Assembly (NCBI GenBank): GCA_026018925.1
Contig: JAKSZU010000029.1
Span: 13,250,278-13,314,277 of the forward strand
DNA: 64,000 nt
Direction: 5' to 3'
DNA from: Tupaia tana
Taxonomy: Eukaryota > Chordata > Mammalia > Scandentia > Tupaiidae
The translations under genes were made by a program, and so were the position numbers. Every line of letters starts with the position of its first letter. The first letter of the stretch is position 1. Below are positions 53,280-64,000 of the stretch, piece after piece. The notes beneath the pieces were generated by a model, which saw nothing but the letters and a program-made list of their open reading frames with translations, did no database searches and was not told the DNA's origin.

Positions 53280-53535
53280 AAATTTTTTTGGAGAGGTTTT
53301 TGCCATAGGGCATGTGCACTCACCAGACAGACACAGAGAGACAGAAATTGAGAAATCACCTGCCAGGGGCGATGGCCACGCCACAATCCCTTCTCCTCCA
53401 TTCTCCTCTTGGGATCTTGGGCATGCACACACACGCGTCCAGCACGAGTTTTAAGCCACCGGGTCCAGAACTCGAACCACGGTTGACTACATGGGAGTCC
53501 AGAGACATAGCCATTACTCTAACTGCTGGTCCCTG
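53280..53535 (-). repeat. SINE, minus, young
   Basis: GAGAGGTTTTTGCCATAGGG, full body, inverted head ending CTAACTGCTGGTCCC. Confidence 0.92.
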
Positions 53536-53757
53536 TCCAAAGAGGATGGATATGGGATAGACTGCTTGTAAATAAAATAAATATGGAAAATCATGTGTTA
53601 AGACAGTTCTTATTGCCCAGTATGTAGTTCAGGTTTGGAAGAAAGCATTTTACAAAAAGTCTAACTGTCTCATTCAGCACAAGATACAAACATGAGATGC
53701 ACACTATAATATGTAGAGAAGGTGAAAAAGTATTTTTTGAAATCATTTTTATAATAG

Positions 53758-55380
53758 ATTTTAAACACAAAGTGGAAGGTTTCTATTCATATAAAGAGAA
53801 AGTGGAATCCTTATTGCAGAATGAAAATCTACCTTTTCATCAATGAATGCACACAAGGGAAACACCCTATAAATATAATAAACATCAAAAATCCTTTTTT
53901 CCAGAGGTCAGAAATTATGATAAGCATAGAAAGTACAGAGAAGTAAATCCTTATCATGTGTATAAATTACCAAAGCTTTCAACTGTTGTTATACATGAGA
54001 CAACTCTTACTGCAGAGAAAATTTGTAGATAGAACAATATATGAATTTATTGTGTCTGAACACAGCCCTTTCTGACTCTCTGAATACTTATACAGGAGAG
54101 AAGCCCTATGAGTGTAAACAATGTGAGAAAACGTTTTCCCAGAATTCAGACCTCACTGTACATCAGAGGAGTCACATAGGAGAGAAATCCTGTGAAAATG
54201 AAATATGGGATAAAATGTTCTTCAAGAAGTCACACTTCACTGTGCATGAGACAATTCACACTGGAGAGAAATCCCATGAATGTGGGGAATGTGGAAAATC
54301 TTTCAGTTTCAAGTCAGTCTTTAGTAGCCATTGGAAAATTCAAACAAGAAAGAAAACCTATGACTGTGAACAATGTAGGAAAATGTTCTCCCGGAAGTCA
54401 CATCTCATTGCGCATCAGAGAGCTCACACAAGAGAAAAACTCTGTGATTGTGAACAATGTGGGAAAACATTATCCAGCAAGGGGTACCTAAGTGTACATA
54501 AGAGAACTCACACAGGAGAGAAGCACTATGAATGTGAACAATGTAGGAAAATGTTCTCCCAGAAGTCACATCTCATTGTGCATCACAGAACTCACACAGG
54601 AGAAAAACTCTATGATTCTGAACAATGTGGGAAAACATTATCCAGCAAGGCGTACCTAAGTGTACATAAGAGAACTCACACAGGAGAGAAGCCCTATGAA
54701 TGTGAACAATGTAGGAAAAGTTTCTCCTGCAAGACAGTTCTCACTATGCATTGGAGAACGCACACAGGAGAAAAACCCTATGAATGTGAACAATGTAGGA
54801 AAATGTTCTCCCAGAAGTCAGTTCTCACTAGGCATTGGTGAATACACACAGGAGAGAAACCCTATGAATGTGAACAATGTAGGATAATGTTCTCCCGGAA
54901 ATCACATCTCATTGCACATCAGAGAACTCACACAGGAGAAAAACCCTATGAATGTGAACAATGTAGGAAAGTGTTCTCCCAGATGTCACATCTCACTACA
55001 CATCAGAGAACTCACACAATAGAGAAGGCCTATGAATGTGAACATTGTAGGAAAATATTCTCCTGGAAATCTGCACTCACGTACATCAGAGAACTCAACA
55101 CAGGAGAGAAATCCTGTGATTGTGAACAATGTAATACTTTTCCCCAAAAGTCACATCTTACTTTACATCTGAGTACTCACACTGGAAAGAAACAATGTCG
55201 ACAGCATTTTACTACTACAAGGAAGGGCTGATTGTACATCAGAGGACTCCCATAGAAGTGAAACCTTATGAATGTGAAGAATATAGGATTTTTTCCTCTT
55301 AGAAACTATATTTATTAAGCATCTGAAAAGTCACACTGGAGAGAATCTTAATGTATGTAGGGAGTATAGATAGTCTTTCA
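53758..55380 (+). pseudogene. KRAB zinc-finger gene, finger exon (decayed)
   Basis: DNA-binding C2H2 fingers of a KRAB-type repressor, on the same strand as the KRAB-B exon (48690-48776). An acceptor-like ATTTTTATAATAG ends at 53757, and joining in phase 1 gives an open frame until TGA at 53844. Fingers proper start near 54100. About thirteen 84-bp units follow with TGEKPYECEQC linkers (best at 54365-55060). Damage: TGA at 53844 and 54839, a frame change near 54033-54041, degenerate units (SEQC for CEQC; H..Q in the third), and paired 1-bp indels near 55079-55110. Both TGAs fit CGA-to-TGA changes. The 266-codon stretch 54041-54838 is still open. Repression is lost or partial at best. Confidence 0.85.
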
Positions 55381-55382
55381 TC

Positions 55383-55637
55383 GGGAACCAGCAGTTAGTG
55401 TAATGGTTATGTCGCTGGACTCCCACGTAGTCGACTGCAGTTCGCGTCCTGGACCCAGTGGCTTAAAACTCACACCGGGCGCATGTGCATGCGTGCCCAA
55501 GATCCCGAGAGGAGAATGGAGGAGAAGGGATTGCGGCGTGACCATCCCCCCTGGGGGATGATTTCTCGCTTTCTGTCTCTATGTCTCTGTCTGTCTGGCA
55601 AGCGCTCGTGCCCTATAGTGAAAACCTCTAAAAAAAA
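55383..55637 (+). repeat. SINE, plus, young, in the finger exon
   Basis: GGAACCAGCAGTTAGTGTAA head, GCAGTTCGCGTCCTGG box B, full body, CCCTATAGTGAAAACC. ATAGTCTTTCAT flanks both ends (about 55370 and 55638). Confidence 0.95.
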
Positions 55638-55960
55638 ATAGTCTTTCATTTATAAGTCAACCCTCAATGTACATCAAAGAATTTACAAAAGAAAAAGCCT
55701 GTGAATGTCAATGTACCAGTAGGAAATTTTGTATGTAAGATAAGTTAGTCCTTACTGTATATGGGAGAACACAAGAGTAAGTGCTATAAATGGGAATACT
55801 GTAGAAAAATGTTTTCAGTGTAATTATTCCATGTTTTACATTAGAGCACTTACAAGGAAGAGAAACCCTGTATGTGTGGGAATTGTAGTAAAACCTTGTT
55901 GAATAAGTCACAACTTACTGTGTATTCAGAGAACTCTCAGATCAGAATCGAATGAATGTG
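55638..55960 (+). pseudogene. Decayed end of the zinc-finger exon after the SINE
   Basis: Residual finger-like words in several frames: TACATCAAAGAATTTACAAA, GTGAATGTCAATGTA, AGAGCACTTACAAGGAAGAG, GTGTGGGAATTGTAGTAAAA. They continue the array beyond the last readable unit at 55230. No open frame. Confidence 0.65.
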
Positions 55961-56277
55961 AAAAATGAAGAAATCTTTTTATTAGGATTAAAAGCTTACC
56001 ATACATCAGTAAACTTAAATGGGATAAAATCTTCAGTAATGTAAGCTGTGCTATAAATCTTTGAAATATTCAGAAATATGACTTGGTCTCTGAAGGTAAC
56101 AACGTTGAACTTTTTTTTCAAATTCAGCTTTGATTCAGCAAGCCACAGTAGCTAAAATTAAGGATATTGTAAAATTTGGGGATGATATCTGTCTACAAAA
56201 AGAGAACATCTCAGAAGGCTGACGAATAAGATCTAAGAGTTTCTCAACTACAGGAGAAACACACATATTTTGGCAAG

Positions 56278-56537
56278 TTTTTTTTTAAACAGCGATTTTT
56301 GCTATAGGGCATATGTGCTCTCTGAAGAGGCAGAGAGACAGAGTGACAGACAGCATGGAACCACCCCTTCGGGGGATGGCGACACCACAATCCCTTCTCC
56401 ATTCTCCTCTCAGGGTCTTGGGCACACATGTACACACACCGGCTTGAGTTTTAAGTCTCTGAGTCTGGTACTTGAACTGCATTCGAATGTGTGGGAGGCC
56501 AGTGGCAAAGCTATTACACCATCTGTCGGCTCCAGCA
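56278..56537 (-). repeat. SINE, minus
   Basis: TTTTTGCTATAGGGCATATG, body CAATCCCTTCTCCATTCTCC, head ending ACACCATCTGTCGGCTCC. Confidence 0.85.
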
Positions 56538-56687
56538 AAAGTTTATTTTTGTGAACCATGTTTGATGTTTAAAGATGCAACAAAATATAAACACTGATTT
56601 TGGCAAAAATAAAAATAAATATAGAAATTTTTCTAGTTTTCACTTCTGGCAAGACAACAGAAAAAGTGTTTCAAAACATAGTGGAAA

Positions 56688-56954
56688 ATGGGACCAGCAG
56701 TTAGCGTAATGGCTATGTCGCTGGACTCCCACGTAGTCAACCGCGGTTCGAGTCCCAGACCCGGTGGCTTAAACTCATGCCGGGCGCGTGTGCGTGCGTG
56801 CCCAAGATCCCAGGAGGAGAATGGAGAAGAAGGGATTGCGGCATGGCCATCTCCCCGGGGGGTGATTTCTTGCTTTCTATCCCTCTGTCTCTCTCTGTCT
56901 GTCTGGCGAGCACACACACCCTATAGCAAAAACCTCTTCAAAAAAAAGAAAAAA
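56688..56954 (+). repeat. SINE, plus, young
   Basis: GGGACCAGCAGTTAGCGTAA head, GCGGTTCGAGTCCC box B (intact), full body, CCCTATAGCAAAAACC and A-rich tail. AAAACATAGTGGAAA flanks both ends (56673-56687 and 56955-56969). Confidence 0.96.
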
Positions 56955-56999
56955 AAAACATAGTGGAAACTGAAAGATTAGATGCCATATAAGCATTGA

Positions 57000-57243
57000 A
57001 ATGGTTATAGGTGCTAGAGACAATGTGGGAAGAGGACGGGAGAAAGAGGACAGCATGAGGAAAATAGACAAGCATTTTTCGACTATAGAAATGGATTCTA
57101 ATGTGTTGATGATAATGTGTTTTGTATCCTCAACTCTTCTGGTGGGAAGTATATTCATTTTGGATAAATTCAACTTACAAGCTAAGGGATGTATAGGGAA
57201 TAAATGTATAAAATTAAATTGAATTAAAAATAATAAAATATAC
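57000..57243 (+). mobile_element. L1/HAL-type 3' UTR fragment
   Basis: TGCTAGAGACAATGTGGGAA, a purine tract, TTTTGTATCCTCAAC, then TTACAAGCTAAGGGATG and an A-rich tail; resembles a single unit of the dimeric 3' UTR at 13225-13500. Confidence 0.6.
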
Positions 57244-57930
57244 CATAAAGGCCTAACAAAATAAAACAAAAATAATTCTAAGTCGTTTCAGAGCCTGTGA
57301 ACTACTCATATGTACTGAGAGTGCTCTGCAAGTGTACCTCTAGTGAAATGTCCAAGTTTAGTTTGAGAATGGAACTGATCTAGGTTAGACAGGAGGCATG
57401 CGAATGTTCTGAGTGTGTTGAGAAACAGCATAGTCCTGGGTGGTTATAAAATTTCCAGGATCCTCTTTGGATGTTGATCACAGTTTTTGTGGACAGCTTT
57501 AGCCACGAGGTTCAGAGGCAGAGCAGTCACTGGTCCAGAAATACAACCCAAGGTGAATTAGTATTCGGCTGGTTTTGGTTTTGGTTTGCTCAACATCATG
57601 ACTCAGGTAGAACAAATCAAACTATGGTGGGTGAGATGTAATGTAGCTGGTCAGTGGTGACAAGAAAAGGCTGGTGGAAGTCCATATGAGCTACAATGTG
57701 AAAAGTGAGATGACCAGACTTACCGTGTGCACTCACGTTGTCTAGCAAACATCACTGTTATCTGTATGACTCTCTCCATCTTGTAAAATTGACTAGAGTG
57801 GTTGCACGATAATATGAATATATTGAACGGTACTAAATTGCATATACTTGGACATGGTTAAAATGTGTCAAAGTTTTGCCTTGATTAAACTTTAGTCAGG
57901 CTTCTCAATCTTTTAGTTTCCTCTACATAC
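57244..57930. other. Unassigned unique DNA
   Basis: No coding frame or repeat signature recognised. Confidence 0.35.
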
Positions 57931-57939
57931 TTCCTTGTA

Positions 57940-58330
57940 AAATCTCTTTTGAGTAACCCTGCTAAAGTAGTTTAGCAAGAAGCCCCACACCAAATATCAC
58001 ATCACTTTAAATAAGTGATTAGGTTTTTATTGTCCACCACCCCCTGAGTGATGTCTAATCACTCTATGTCTTCAGCAAGAATCTTATTATTTCAGTTTAA
58101 CCAGAATCTCTCATATTCCTAATGTTTCTTTAGTCATTTTCCATCACACTGCTCCTCAGCTGTGAATTTCCACTGCCCATATTGTATTTGAGGTGGAACC
58201 CAATTTTCTCTTCCCCACTGAAACTCCCATTTCTGTGGACCATAAGCTTATGATGATGGTCTAAAATAAAGCTTTTCTCACCCTACTTTAACCAGTGTCT
58301 TTGAATCGATTTCTTTAAATGGATTTCAAA
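57940..58330 (+). mobile_element. Possible LTR fragment (weak)
   Basis: Ends with AATAAAGCTTTTCTCACC (58266) followed by a U5-like stretch, ACCAGTGTCTTTGAATCGAT. This resembles the R/U5 part of ERV LTRs. No target duplication or TG...CA pair located. Confidence 0.3.
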
Positions 58331-60605
58331 CTTTTTTGGACTGTTTTCCACAGTAAAAACAATCATGGGATGTCCAGAGTACTGATAATAAGTACAGAAA
58401 GATTGATGGTTTGCCAGAGGCTGGGTCAGGTGGGAGGACTGGAAAGATTTGACTTTATTGTGTAATAATAGTTGTTGACTGTTTAGTTTTACAAGATGCA
58501 AGGAGTCATGAAGATGGATGGTGGTGATAATTCTAGAACCTTGAGAGAAAAGATGATCAATTTTATGTAGTATATATTTTATGAAAATAAATTAAAAATA
58601 CTAAAAACACCAGCATATAAAGATATATAATCTATGGTGCTTGTTGAAGTGGTACATATAATGAGAAAATAATGAGCAATGTTATTCCAGTAACAGGTTA
58701 AGACCTGAATCAATTATGGCCCATGTCTGCTAAATAGAAGAAAAGTATTAGCAGAATGTTCCCAGAATAAATTGAGTGTTCCTAGAAAGAGTACATGTGC
58801 CTCAGACAATGACTATTGTCCTGCCATTTCCCCATATTCACCCTCACCATCTTCTCAGGGTACACGTTGACTTGACGGACTTCTCATCTTCTAAATTTGT
58901 TCACTTTTGAAAAGTATTTTAAAGCTTCTATGAATGACTCATAACAAGAATGATATGGCAAGTTGTTGACAGAACAAATTTTATCCCAACATATTTTGTG
59001 ATCTTGTCCACCTTTTCTGAGAGGCCAAATCATGGTTCATTGGTGCATAATTTTCATTGGACTAGAGGCCTAGCATGTGCCTTAGAAGAAAACTTTAGCA
59101 CGTTTTAATTATAAACAAAAGTCTTAGTTTGAAATTTTAAAGATCCATAATATGGTATCTCTAACTAAAAGTTAAGTCGGTTGCTTTTCCTATCCTGAAA
59201 AGTGTCCCTAGAAAACTACAAACCGTTTAGGATTGTCTGAGATGTTTCTCTCATATTAATCAATCTTAAACTCAGAATATTAAAAAAAAAAATTTTTGGC
59301 TCAGCCTGAAAGATACTCAAGACACCTCTCACTTGGTATTCTGAGCATTCTACTGCCACCTAGTGTCTAGAATTTTCAGACACTGAAAGGATTGCATATA
59401 CTCAAGGTTAAAACCTTGAGCAATAACCATGTTCAGTATACTTTGACCCAATAGACTTCCTTCATTTTTAGTCACTTTTGAAAAAGCTTTTAAGTTGTGA
59501 GAAATCACTCATCACAAGCAGTTTCCTGTAAGGGACAGCCCTCCTGGAAACATTACCTGGTTTTGTGTGTGAGGCCTTTGTTGTCCCACCTTGCAAGTAC
59601 TTAGGAAAATGGATCCACAAAAGTTGCAGTGACCCCAATCTTCATTGGCAAAAATGGGAGTCCTTTGAAATTTCTAAATGGCATGTTCATATGCATAAAA
59701 AAGTTGCTTATACAACCAGGAAAACTGAATGGAAAAGTTACTTTCAATGATATCTAAAAGCTACCTCAGATACAGTAGAACAACCTTTTTTTTTCAGGAG
59801 GTAAATAAAAGGTTACAAGAATCCATTTTGGAATTAAAATTTCAGAGAGCTGTTCTACTCCATCCACTCTTGCACTACCTTTCTGGCACCTCTTTATGCT
59901 CTTCAGTATAATCTTCCACAACCTGAACTCTGCTCTTTCACCTCCATCTCCACGTCCACAGACTCCAGTGCCATCCTCTAACCCCCCAGTTAGGCTACCC
60001 TCTCATGTAAAACCTGTAACAGAGCAATACTAGCCTTAGTATATAACCTATGAACTAAAGTGATGCTGTAAATGATTTTTCAGACCCAACTGATGTCCCC
60101 ATATGTCTTGCTAGGGAATTTGATTTAAATGTGTAAACCTGTGAGCCTAGATATTGTGACCTTTATCAGTTGGCTCCAGTTAGTCCCAAGAGAGTGCCCC
60201 AGAATGGATAAAATTTTTTATTGAAACTGTGGTATAGATTTAAATTAAAAACCCAGGAGAATGAAAACAAGTCTGCTTCTTAAGAAAAGTTCTTGATGCA
60301 GCTATACCATAACTATTCCCAAGGAATGTTGAAGTAAATATCATCGATAGAAACAAAGGCTGATTATTTTGAATGGTTGAGAGAAAACTGTAAATGGTAT
60401 TCTAGACAGAGGCAAGCTATCAAATTTATCGAATGATAACCTCTTAAATTCTATCTTTAACGGATTGGATGAAGGTTCTGCTATTTTAGTTAAAGACACC
60501 AAATTAGCTGGGCGACTTTCCAGATTCATGACCATTTGCCAGTTTGTAAGTCTAGTCCCCAAAACCACAAGTCACAAAGGACAGAAGCTAATGACATTAA
60601 TCAGA
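58331..60605. other. Unassigned unique DNA
   Basis: Largest repeat-poor stretch. Frames at 59565-59750 and 59729-59911 (plus, about 60 codons each) are not recognised. 59860-60010 is proline/serine-rich in translation. No splice-bounded exon was identified. Confidence 0.35.
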
Positions 60606-60609
60606 CATT

Positions 60610-60865
60610 TTTAAAATGTTTTTTGCCATGGGGTGTGTGTGCTAAACAGAGAGAGAGAGAGAGAGACAGACAGTGAGGGAAAGTGAGAAAACACCCTCAG
60701 CGGTTATGGCCACACTATAATTCCTTCTCCTCCATCCTCCTGGAATTTGGGGCATTCACACATATATGGCTGGCATGATTTTCAGTCTGCCAATTCTGGG
60801 ACTCAAACTGTTGTAGGCTATGTTGGAATCCAACATCTTAGCCACCACACCATCTGCTGGCCCAG
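60610..60865 (-). repeat. SINE, minus
   Basis: TTTTTTGCCATGGGGTGTGTG, GA tract, body CTCCTCCATCCTCCTGG, head ending CATCTGCTGGCCC. Confidence 0.85.
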
Positions 60866-61845
60866 TTGCACCAATAAGTTTTTGTAAAATTATTTTTCCC
60901 CCTTGGTTAAGATAACTATGTCATCACCAACACTTTTCTCCTCCGTCATTCTGGTGGGTCTCATGGCTATCCAGTGTACTATTGTAGACCTTGAAGGACC
61001 TCAGTGAATAGTTTATGTGGAATTTATTAGTATATGAATAAGGTGATATAGAGAAACAGTCTTTTCCCATACAACATATTTATCCCATTTGATCCAAAAA
61101 TGTTGAGCCAAATTTCCCCCAAGGCTATAGAAATGCTATGAACACTACCCTTTTTTTAATGCATGTATTGGAGCACATAAGATATATTCTATCAGGTCTT
61201 TAGTAGACATCATTTGTTTCCTACCTTATCTCATTAGCCTTCGATGACCCCCCGTGTTAGTGCTTTGGGCCATGAATAAAAAAATAACAACTGAAGAAAG
61301 GGGTCAGTTACTCTCACAGCATCTTTGCCCAGCCAGCTCCCTTGTTTAGTTAATATCCAAGAAGGGTATTCTTCCAAGCAGTTCTTTCTTCCAGATCCTT
61401 ATCACTTTGTATGATTTCATTGCAAAGCAGAGTAGAAATTTGGAAGGAAGAGCTACAAAAACATTTCTAAGAAACAACTATCATTGCACAAACTAAAATA
61501 CACACACCTGCTCTTTCCCACATCTTCAATGATCTTTGCCCTCATTCCCTGGAGTTCAGTGGACCTTGGCCCCAGCCAATCTGGGGGTTATGAGACCAAG
61601 TCCATAGTCTGGGGAAAGCAAATATTGATGGTGGGGGATAGCAGAGGTGCCAAACTCTTGGTATCCATGAATGGGTGGGCTTGAGGTGTCTTCCATCAAC
61701 CTTTCTGTTCATGGAGGAAAAAAGAAAATATATAATATTATATATATATATATATATTAAATTATATAAATTATATTATATTGTATTATATTATAAAGAA
61801 TGGCACATTGTCAGTCTTAGGATTGTTGCAAGACTAACTGTTTTA
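60866..61845. other. Unassigned DNA with an AT microsatellite
   Basis: No gene recognised. TA-rich simple repeat at about 61735-61795. Confidence 0.35.
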
Positions 61846-61847
61846 GT

Positions 61848-62088
61848 TTTTTTTTTCCTATAGGACATGTGTGCTCACCAGAGAGAGACTGAGAAACAAA
61901 GACATAGCAAAAGTAAGAATTCCAGGGGTAGGAGTGACCACACCACAGTCCCTTCTCCATTCTTCCCTTGGGATTTTGGGCACACAGATACTGTGGAGTA
62001 GTTTTACAAACCACTGGATTAAGGACTAGAACTGTGCAGTTACTCACATAGACTCCAACCACCTTAAACAACATTCCATCTGTTATCC
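61848..62088 (-). repeat. SINE, minus
   Basis: TTTTTTTTCCTATAGGACATG, body CAGTCCCTTCTCCATTCTTCC, and a diverged head with ATTCCATCTGTTATCCC. Confidence 0.75.
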
Positions 62089-62116
62089 CATCCTTATTTA
62101 TCACTTAAGGGTATAT

Positions 62117-62129
62117 TAAATAGTACTTA
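62117..62129. repeat. Target duplication (left) of HAL1-like copy 3
   Basis: TAAATAGTACTTA, preceded by AT; exact match at 63133-63145. Confidence 0.85.
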
Positions 62130-62448
62130 TAGAGAAGATGAGTTCTCCATGGCTCCTGAGAAGTAGTGATTGTATGAAAAAAAGAGAAACGAAGATTTTC
62201 TACTGATAATTCAGCCTCCAGTCCACAAACTGCTTTTCTTGAATTTGCCAGCTGAACTTGCTACTGAAAGTAGTTAGATTATTTAAGAAATTGTGTGATT
62301 AATAAAATGTGGGGAGAACAGGAATGGAAGACAACTGTAGACACCAGAAATAGTGTGATAAGAGGGTGGGAATGGGTAAGGGTTAGAAATAGGGGATATA
62401 TACATATATGCACACGTACATATATATATACACACACACATATATATA

Positions 62449-62492
<44 letters not shown>

Positions 62493-63132
62493 TGAAACTA
62501 GAAATGTAAAATTATTGATGAGAACATTCATGATTAAGCCACTATGCAGTATATTCTGGATGGGAAATCACATTTCATATGCTGTGATGATGCTTATGAA
62601 ATGAATGTAAATTAATTAAATGTTTTTTAAAAAAAAGACTAAAACTTTTTTCTTAAAATAAAAAAAAGCATTAAAAATACCTATTTAATGACCACAGTAA
62701 GCTATATAGCCCTAGCTAAGTGCTACTTTATAGTATGTTCATTCTACTCACTGAGGTTTATGCCTAACGTTAGACTTGTGTTAATGGATATGTATATATT
62801 AGCTGTGCTTTCTATTGAAAATGTTTAGAATAATTAAGGTCTTTAGTAAGTCAATAAAATGTGGGGGGGAAAGCCATAGCAAGCAACCATGGATACCAGA
62901 CACAGTACGAGGAGGGTGGGAGATGGCAGAGGGTGAGAGATAGGGGATCAAGGATGGGGAAAAAAAGCAAAATATACAGAAAACAAGAAATAGAAATTAT
63001 TTATTGATAACACATATGTTGATGTGCTTGATTGAACCAATATATAGCGTATTCTGGATGGAAAATCTCATTTTGTATGTTGTAATGATGTAAAGTGAAT
63101 GAATGTAAATAAATAAGTTTAAATAAATTAAA
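62130..63132 (+). mobile_element. HAL1-like element copy 3, internally deleted
   Basis: Starts with the 5' UTR part TTCTCCATGGCTCCTGAGAA (compare CCTCATGGCTCCTGCAAAG at 11248). It passes directly into the 3' UTR (GAAAGTAGTTAGATTATTTA at 62262) and keeps both 3' UTR halves and an A-rich tail. ORF1 is absent. Its own 13-bp target duplication shows that it moved as a short unit of about 1 kb. An AT/CA microsatellite (62397-62490) has grown in the purine tract. Confidence 0.8.
62397..62490. repeat. (TA)n-(CA)n-(TG)n-(TA)n microsatellite
   Basis: Self-complementary TATATACACACACACA / TGTGTGTGTATATATA, similar in form to 47766-47956. Confidence 0.92.
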
Positions 63133-63145
63133 TAAATAGTACTTA
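63133..63145. repeat. Target duplication (right) of HAL1-like copy 3
   Basis: TAAATAGTACTTA. Confidence 0.85.
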
Positions 63146-63930
63146 CATTTTAAATTATAAGAACATAAGTAACATTTTCAAATAAAAGTAAGCACATATA
63201 TTTCAAAGTGTGCCCTCATTATTTACATAATACTTTAGTACTGTAATAGTTGTTCAAATATTTTTTGTTTAGTTTTTAGTCTTATTTGGTGTGGTTTTGA
63301 GATTAAATCAACAGTGCCCCACACACACCCAACTAAGAAGGAAGGGAACCAACATTCTGTCTAGGCTGAGTATAATTTATGCAGGATGATGCCCAACACT
63401 TCATGGGAGAAACAGTCCTGGAGAAAGATAGTCTCAGCACATGAGGTAAGCAGAGTTCAAAGCAAGAGAGAAGTTTTCAGCCTCCTGAGGGGCTCACCTA
63501 CTCCCATGTGAGGTTATTTAGGGATAAAAGCCCCTAAGATGCTAGGAGAAGCCTGTCCACCCCACTCTAGAAGAGGTCATTGTCTTTTGGCATTGCCACT
63601 TGCATACAGGCACACACATGCTAAATTTACAGGTGGCCTTAGGATAAAAGATGATATTGGGAAGGAACAAGGGGGAAAGAATAGAGGAGGAGGCAGGATA
63701 TCTGGTTCCTCAGCAACATGCCTGGACCTCAGCATGGAGAAGTGTGAAAACCCTAATCTGATGGTGATGAGTTCCCAAGGTCTTCAGGTCTTCCTGAGTC
63801 AGAATTCCCTAGGAAAACCTCAAAGCTTAGACCTGCATCACCAGTTTGGGCACTAGAAACTAGAATGAGCTCCCTTCCCCAGTGCAAATGGGTCACAAGA
63901 GAGAACTCAGATGCCTCCTCCACAGTAAGA
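63146..63930. other. Unassigned DNA
   Basis: A 105-codon plus frame (63539-63856) has no recognised motif. No repeat recognised. Confidence 0.3.
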
Positions 63931-63934
63931 TTGC

Positions 63935-64000
63935 TGTAGTTTGAATGTGTGTCCTAGGTTTTATGTGTGAAAAATCTAATCCCAAATGTAAAGCTTTACA
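63935..64000. mobile_element. MaLR-type LTR start (partial, window edge)
   Basis: TGTAGTTTGAATGTGTGTCC, then GTGAAAAATCTAATCCCAAATGT, resembles the conserved GTTTGAATGTGTCCC...TAATCCCCAATG part of mammalian LTR/MaLR repeats. Cut by the window end. Confidence 0.45.

Noticed and set aside
54041..54841. Intact 266-residue zinc-finger protein gene
   Set aside because: It begins mid-array after a frame break, ends at an in-frame TGA with fingers continuing in the same frame, and earlier in-frame TGA at 53844 separates it from the KRAB exon.
59500..60560. Degenerate retroviral gag-like sequence
   Set aside because: Some proline-rich and WESF-like words suggested it, but no conserved motif in order, no LTR pair and no primer site were found.

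Overview
The window is intergenic and intronic DNA from a placental mammal. It is AT-rich and packed with LINE-1, with a tRNA-derived SINE (about fifty copies) and with decayed gene copies; no bacterial, phage or CRISPR signals are present. I see no Alu-, B1- or other 7SL-type SINE, so an ordinary primate or rodent is unlikely. The dominant SINE has a tRNA-like head, a pyrimidine-rich body and a tail reading CCCTATAGCAAAAACC. I cannot tie it to a named order with confidence; colugo is one guess only.

Layout. 1-2340 is an old L1 ORF2 remnant. 2340-11190 is SINE-rich unique DNA with a vomeronasal type-2 receptor-like first exon (5543-5763, minus). 11202-14220 is a complete ORF1-only L1 derivative (HAL1-like) with an open ORF1 and a 13-bp target duplication. 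14830-15800 is a TOMM20 processed pseudogene split by a SINE, and 19290-19830 a CEBPZOS processed pseudogene. 20580-26672 is a near-intact full-length L1 (minus) with open ORF2, a single nonsense codon in ORF1 and three identical 129-bp 5' UTR monomers. 26926-34015 is an older L1 (minus) with a 5' region of about 24 degenerate 137-bp monomers; it is interrupted by a solo LTR, a SINE and a composite VNTR element. 35300-47240 holds Tigger/MER2-like DNA and older L1 pieces, plus a truncated HAL1-like copy (44216-45644). 48690-55960 is a decayed KRAB zinc-finger locus (KRAB-B exon plus finger exon). A 3.9-kb composite retroelement lies antisense in its intron. 56280-64000 is SINEs, a third, internally deleted HAL1-like copy (62130-63132) and unassigned DNA.

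The main discovery is a composite, SVA-like retroelement family. The copy at 48825-52680 (read on minus) runs: CA13 5' UTR and coding exons 1-4 without introns, a short SINE-like segment, an L1/HAL-type 5' UTR with 113-bp repeats, the first half of ORF1, a 1.4-kb GC-rich VNTR, a 3' domain and poly(A). It is bounded by a perfect 14-bp target duplication at a TT/AAAA site. A second copy (31460-33210) shares the 3' domain and has a related VNTR with its own 15-bp duplication. The layout parallels hominoid SVA/LAVA elements, and the CA13 capture resembles MAST2 exon capture by SVA_F1, but built from different parts.

Inferred interplay: an L1 like the one at 20580-26672 would supply ORF2p in trans. 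The SINEs, HAL1-like elements, composite elements and processed pseudogenes look like its non-autonomous clients, since several carry A-rich tails and L1-type target duplications.
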